Assembly: GCF_049537155.1 (NCBI RefSeq) | Contig: NZ_JBMVQZ010000001.1 | Span: 372,001 to 436,000, forward strand | DNA: 64,000 nucleotides | Reading direction: 5' to 3' | Source of the DNA: Limisphaera sp049537155 | Lineage (GTDB): Bacteria > Verrucomicrobiota > Verrucomicrobiia > Limisphaerales > Limisphaeraceae | Translations under genes and position numbers: made by a program | Shown: positions 60,825 through 64,000 of the stretch, in pieces | Numbering within the stretch: position 1 is the first letter of the stretch | Layout of the letters: the number at the start of each line of letters is the position of its first letter | Notes under the pieces: generated by a model | Seen by the model: the letters and a program-made list of their open reading frames with translations, nothing else | Databases searched by the model: none | Told to the model about the DNA's origin: nothing

Positions 60825-62987
60825 ATGAAGACGATTTTGTTTGTTTGCACCGGCAATGTGTGCCGCAGCCCCATGGCAGAAGGTCTGTTCCGCCAGGCCG
60901 TGCAGGGCCGCGGCGACTATCGCGTGCTGTCGGCCGGGCTGGGCGCCGTGGAGGGTCAGCCGGCCAGCACCCACGCGGTCCAGGCCCTGAAGGAACTGGG
61001 GATCGACATCTCCGGCCATCGCAGCCGGATGTTGACGCCCGAGCTGGTGGCCGAGGCCGACTACATCTTTGGCATGACGCACGGGCACGTGGAAGCCCTC
61101 CTGCTGCTCCACCCCGAGGCCGCGGAAAAGACCTTTCTTCTGCGTGAATTCGACGACTCCGTCGAGGGCTTCGACAAGGACATCAGCGATCCCATCGGAG
61201 GTTCCTACGAGGTCTACGTTCGGTGTCGCGACCAGATCCGGGAGGCCATCCAGACGCTGGTGCCGGTTTTGGAACGTGATCTGGCGGAGGCCCAGCATTC
61301 TGCGTGGCAGGTGGGCCCCGTGGCCGTGGGGGCCGATCACGCCGGTTACGAACTCAAACAGGCAATCGTCCGGGCTTTGCAGGAACGCGGCATGGAGGTG
61401 CTGGACCTCGGCACGCACAGTCCGGACTCCACCGACTACCCGGACTATGCCCACGCCGTCGCACGGGCCGTGGCCGATCGGCGCGCCCGTTGGGGCATCC
61501 TCTGCTGCAGCACCGGCATCGGCATGAGCATCGCCGCCAACAAGGTCCCGGGCGTCCGGGCCGCCCTGGTCCACGACGTGGAGGAAGCCGCGCTGGCCCG
61601 ACGCCACAACGACGCCAATGTCCTCTGTTTTTCCGGCCGTCGCACCTCGCCGGAACAGGCACTGGCCATGATTGACGCCTTTCTGCAGGCCCGGTTCGAA
61701 GGCGGCCGTCACGAACGCCGGGTCCACAAGCTGGAAAGCTGCTGCACCGGGCGCACCACCCTGCGGCACGTCGATCCTGCGGTGGCCAGCCTCATCGAAC
61801 AGGAGCGCCTCCGGCAACAGGAAAACCTGGAGCTCATTGCGAGCGAGAACTTCGCCAGCCCGGCGGTGCTCGAGGCGCAGGGGTCTGTCCTCACCAACAA
61901 ATATGCCGAGGGTTATCCGCGCAGGCGCTGGTACGGGGGTTGCGAGTTCGTGGACCGGATTGAACAACTGGCCATTGACCGGGCGAAAAAACTCTTCGGC
62001 GCCGAGCACGCCAACGTCCAGCCGCACTGCGGCTCGGCCACCAACATGGCGGTGTACTTCGCCTTCCTGAAGCCGGGCGACAAGATCCTCACCATGGATC
62101 TCAGCCACGGCGGCCACCTGACCCACGGACACCGCGCCAACTTCTCGGGCAGGTTCTTCGAGGTCGTGCATTACGGCGTGCGGCGGGAGGACGAGCTGAT
62201 TGACTACGACGAGCTCCTGCGTCTGGCCCGCGAGCACCGGCCGCGCATGATCACCGTGGGCGCCAGTGCCTATCCGAGGATCATTGACTTCGCCCGCATG
62301 GCCCAGATCGCCCAGGAGGTCGGCGCCTACCTGCTGGCCGACATCGCGCACATCGCCGGTCTGGTGGCGGCAGGTCTGCATCCCTCACCGGTGCCCTACG
62401 CGGATTTCGTCACCACCACCACGCACAAAACCCTGCGCGGTCCCCGGGGCGGTCTCATCCTGTGCAAGGAAAAGTACGCCAAGGAAATCGACGCGATGGT
62501 GTTTCCCGGCATCCAGGGCGGGCCGCTCGAACACGTCATCGCTGCGAAGGCGGTCTGTTTCGAGGAGGCCATGCAACCGTCGTTCCGGGCGTACCAGGAG
62601 CAGATCCTCAAGAACGCCAGGGCGCTGGCCGAGGGGCTCAAGCGCAACGGGTTCCGGCTGGTCAGCGGCGGCACCGACAATCACCTCATGCTGGTGGACG
62701 TGGGCGCCCGCGGCCTGACGGGCAAGGACTGCCAGGCGGCCCTCGACGAGGCCGGGATCACCGTCAACAAGAACACCATCCCGTTCGAAACCCGGTCGCC
62801 CTTCCAAGCCAGCGGCATTCGCATCGGCACGCCCGCGGTCACCACGCGCGGCATGAAAGAGCCCGAGATGGCCGCGATAGCCGACATGATCAGCGAGGTC
62901 CTGATGGACCTGAACAACCACGAGGCCATCACCAAGGTCCGGCAACGCGTGCGCGAACTGACCTCGCGTTTCCCCCTGCCCTACTGA
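60825..62987 (+). CDS. Three-domain fusion: low-molecular-weight phosphatase, ribose-5-phosphate isomerase B, serine hydroxymethyltransferase
   Basis: One continuous 720-aa frame with no stop or shift. Residues 1-150: LMW phosphatase, P-loop CTGNVCRSP (Cys8 to Arg14) and general acid Asp122 in DISDPIG. Residues about 165-300: RpiB, GADHAGYELK, CCSTGIGMSIAANK (Cys228) and HNDANVLCFSGR. Residues about 315-720: GlyA, ENLELIASENFASPAVLEAQGS, SHGGHLTHG, PLP Lys535 in TTTHKTLRGPRGG. All three sets of catalytic residues are present, so each domain should work. The order matches the Bacillus operon ywlE-ywlF-ywlG-glyA, so the fusion likely arose from such a cluster. Roles: protein dephosphorylation, pentose-phosphate interconversion, one-carbon and glycine/serine supply. 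Confidence 0.95.
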   Translation: MKTILFVCTGNVCRSPMAEGLFRQAVQGRGDYRVLSAGLGAVEGQPASTHAVQALKELGIDISGHRSRMLTPELVAEADYIFGMTHGHVEALLLLHPEAAEKTFLLREFDDSVEGFDKDISDPIGGSYEVYVRCRDQIREAIQTLVPVLERDLAEAQHSAWQVGPVAVGADHAGYELKQAIVRALQERGMEVLDLGTHSPDSTDYPDYAHAVARAVADRRARWGILCCSTGIGMSIAANKVPGVRAALVHDVEEAALARRHNDANVLCFSGRRTSPEQALAMIDAFLQARFEGGRHERRVHKLESCCTGRTTLRHVDPAVASLIEQERLRQQENLELIASENFASPAVLEAQGSVLTNKYAEGYPRRRWYGGCEFVDRIEQLAIDRAKKLFGAEHANVQPHCGSATNMAVYFAFLKPGDKILTMDLSHGGHLTHGHRANFSGRFFEVVHYGVRREDELIDYDELLRLAREHRPRMITVGASAYPRIIDFARMAQIAQEVGAYLLADIAHIAGLVAAGLHPSPVPYADFVTTTTHKTLRGPRGGLILCKEKYAKEIDAMVFPGIQGGPLEHVIAAKAVCFEEAMQPSFRAYQEQILKNARALAEGLKRNGFRLVSGGTDNHLMLVDVGARGLTGKDCQAALDEAGITVNKNTIPFETRSPFQASGIRIGTPAVTTRGMKEPEMAAIADMISEVLMDLNNHEAITKVRQRVRELTSRFPLPY

Positions 62988-63112
62988 TCGGCCGGGCTCG
63001 CCGCACTCCATGCAAGCCGGGGCGCCTGCCCGCGCGGAGGGTGCGATTCCGCCCCTCACCGAAGCGGCCGGCCATTCTTGCGCCGGTGGCCGGTTCGGAA
63101 GATGCTGCCCGC

Positions 63113-64000
63113 ATGGAAGGGTCGCGCTGGAATCCCGCCCCGCGTGATGCCGGTCATGCCGGCGGGTCTGCCCGCGGTTCGAACTTGGCGGACCGGCCAC
63201 CCCGCACGGCACGACCGGAGTCTCATACGCCGTCGCGCTTTGCGGCGGTTCGCAACGCGGTCGGGGCCCTGATGCTGATGATGACCCTGGCAACAGGGGC
63301 GGTCGGAGAAGAGGTGGACACGCCGACCCGGGTCGCATCCAGCCCGTTGCCGCAGGGGCCGGGTCTGGCTGCGTCGTTCCCGGGCGATCAGGGCATTGCT
63401 GCGCATCCGGCCGTCCGATTCGCCGACGATTTCGAGTCCGGGCCGCTGGCACCCCGGTGGGACGATGTGCGCAATCCAAACGGCGCGGTCCTGGGCCGGG
63501 CCCGGCCCGATGGCCCGGCGTTCCTGGGCCGGCGCTGTCTGCGCGTGGAGGCACACCTCGACCGGGACACCGGCGGCGGTCTGACCCGCTGGTTCGAGTC
63601 GGCCCGCCGGATTTTCGTCCGTTTCTACACCCGGTTCGTCCCGCCCTGTGACACCATCCATCACTTCGTGACCTTGCGGGCCAACCGTGGCTTGAAGGGC
63701 GCCGAGCGATGGTCCGGATTCGGCGGAGCCGGCGAAAAACCGGCCGGCGACGAGCGCTTTTCTACCGCGCTGGAACCGTGGACCGACTGGCGTCGCTGGC
63801 CTGCACCGGGCAAATGGCACTTTTACAGTTACTGGTACCGGATGCGCCGCGCGCCCGACGGCCGTTACTGGGGCAACACGTTCGAGGTGCCGGAGGTCCC
63901 GCTCATCCCGCCCGACCGGTGGATCTGCGTGGAATTCATGCTCCAGCACAACACGCCGGGCGAATCCGACGGCGAACAGGCTTTTTGGGTGGACGGCCGT
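63113..64000 (+). CDS. Secreted lectin/polysaccharide-lyase-like protein, partial (3' end outside window)
   Basis: The frame is open from the ATG at 63113 to the last base, about 296 residues seen. A long basic N-terminal stretch leads into a signal helix (AVGALMLMMTLATGAVGEE), and a beta-sandwich domain follows: RFADDFESGPLAPRWDDV, FVRFYTRFVPPCDTIHHFVTLRAN, KWHFYSYWYRM, PDRWICVEFMLQHNTPGESDGEQAFWVDG. The DDFESG...W start and the terminal W-V-D-G are typical of concanavalin-like LamG/PL14-type folds. The start may be further downstream than 63113. Family assignment is tentative. Confidence 0.65.
   Translation, partial: MEGSRWNPAPRDAGHAGGSARGSNLADRPPRTARPESHTPSRFAAVRNAVGALMLMMTLATGAVGEEVDTPTRVASSPLPQGPGLAASFPGDQGIAAHPAVRFADDFESGPLAPRWDDVRNPNGAVLGRARPDGPAFLGRRCLRVEAHLDRDTGGGLTRWFESARRIFVRFYTRFVPPCDTIHHFVTLRANRGLKGAERWSGFGGAGEKPAGDERFSTALEPWTDWRRWPAPGKWHFYSYWYRMRRAPDGRYWGNTFEVPEVPLIPPDRWICVEFMLQHNTPGESDGEQAFWVDGR

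Overview
This 64-kb window is GC-rich and almost free of tRNA, rRNA, IS and CRISPR signals. It reads as a chromosomal segment of a motile member of the Verrucomicrobiota. That placement is an inference from several cues: a protein of the Verrucomicrobia/Planctomycetes-restricted Minf_1886 type beside leuS, a pseudopilin with an H-x9-DG C-terminal motif, large secreted proteins with the FYR-type tail common in this phylum, NrfHA nitrite ammonification, and a flagellin locus. A flagellated, possibly thermophilic Limisphaera-like lineage would fit. There is no sign of recent transfer in base composition.

Layout. 0-10 kb: end of leuS, a tiny membrane ORF, a Minf_1886-type protein, a two-domain M16 peptidase, a secreted beta-propeller-like protein on the minus strand, then trpS, argB and mnmA. 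10.2-13.6 kb (minus): complete dTDP-L-rhamnose operon rfbA-rfbC-rfbD-rfbB with ATGA overlaps. 13.7-14.6 kb: pseudopilin. 14.6-15.3 kb: gene-free, with an unusual palindrome pair. 15.3-21.4 kb (minus): flagellar late block (flagellin, flagellin, fliD, exported protein, FlgM-like, fliS, FliT-like) with three sigma-28 promoters and two flagellin leaders carrying GGA-loop hairpins. 21.5-24.3 kb: NUDIX hydrolase, MFS transporter, PUR-type nucleic-acid-binding protein, DUF4149 membrane protein. 24.6-31.8 kb: large repeat-containing secreted protein, RodZ-like HTH membrane protein, PilZ-like protein, and a nucleotidyltransferase/kinase fusion overlapping an APH-like kinase. 31.8-37.8 kb: xseA, M42 aminopeptidase, Uma2, GH5-like hydrolase, amino-acid permease. 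38.0-43.5 kb (minus): nrfHA behind an FNR-type palindrome, yceI, a Tat-exported Gfo/Idh/MocA oxidoreductase, ThuA. 43.9-49.9 kb (minus): type IV pilus/type II secretion motor operon with two GspE/PilB ATPases, PilT and PilC/GspF. 50.3-57.9 kb: DUF5679 zinc ribbon, tandem nucleoside-diphosphate-kinase fusion, a 1,236-aa metzincin, DHH phosphoesterase, exported OB-fold protein. 58.1-63 kb: divergent membrane pyrophosphatase and a 720-aa phosphatase-RpiB-GlyA fusion. A secreted lectin/lyase-like protein runs off the right edge.

How it fits together. The flagellar block looks like a late-class regulon: FliD, FliS, FliT-like and FlgM-like proteins serve the two flagellins. Sigma-28 gives transcriptional timing, and the leader hairpins suggest post-transcriptional control as well. 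The rhamnose operon, the pilus motor and the PilZ-like protein point to surface biology. NrfHA and the pyrophosphatase point to anaerobic or low-energy life.

The items most worth a second look are the three-enzyme fusion at 60.8-63.0 kb, the repeated pattern of -10-like elements 6-12 nt before start codons (probable leaderless mRNAs), the paired GGA hairpins in both flagellin leaders, the tandem NDK with a His-to-Gln change in its first domain, and the NTase/kinase plus APH-like gene pair.
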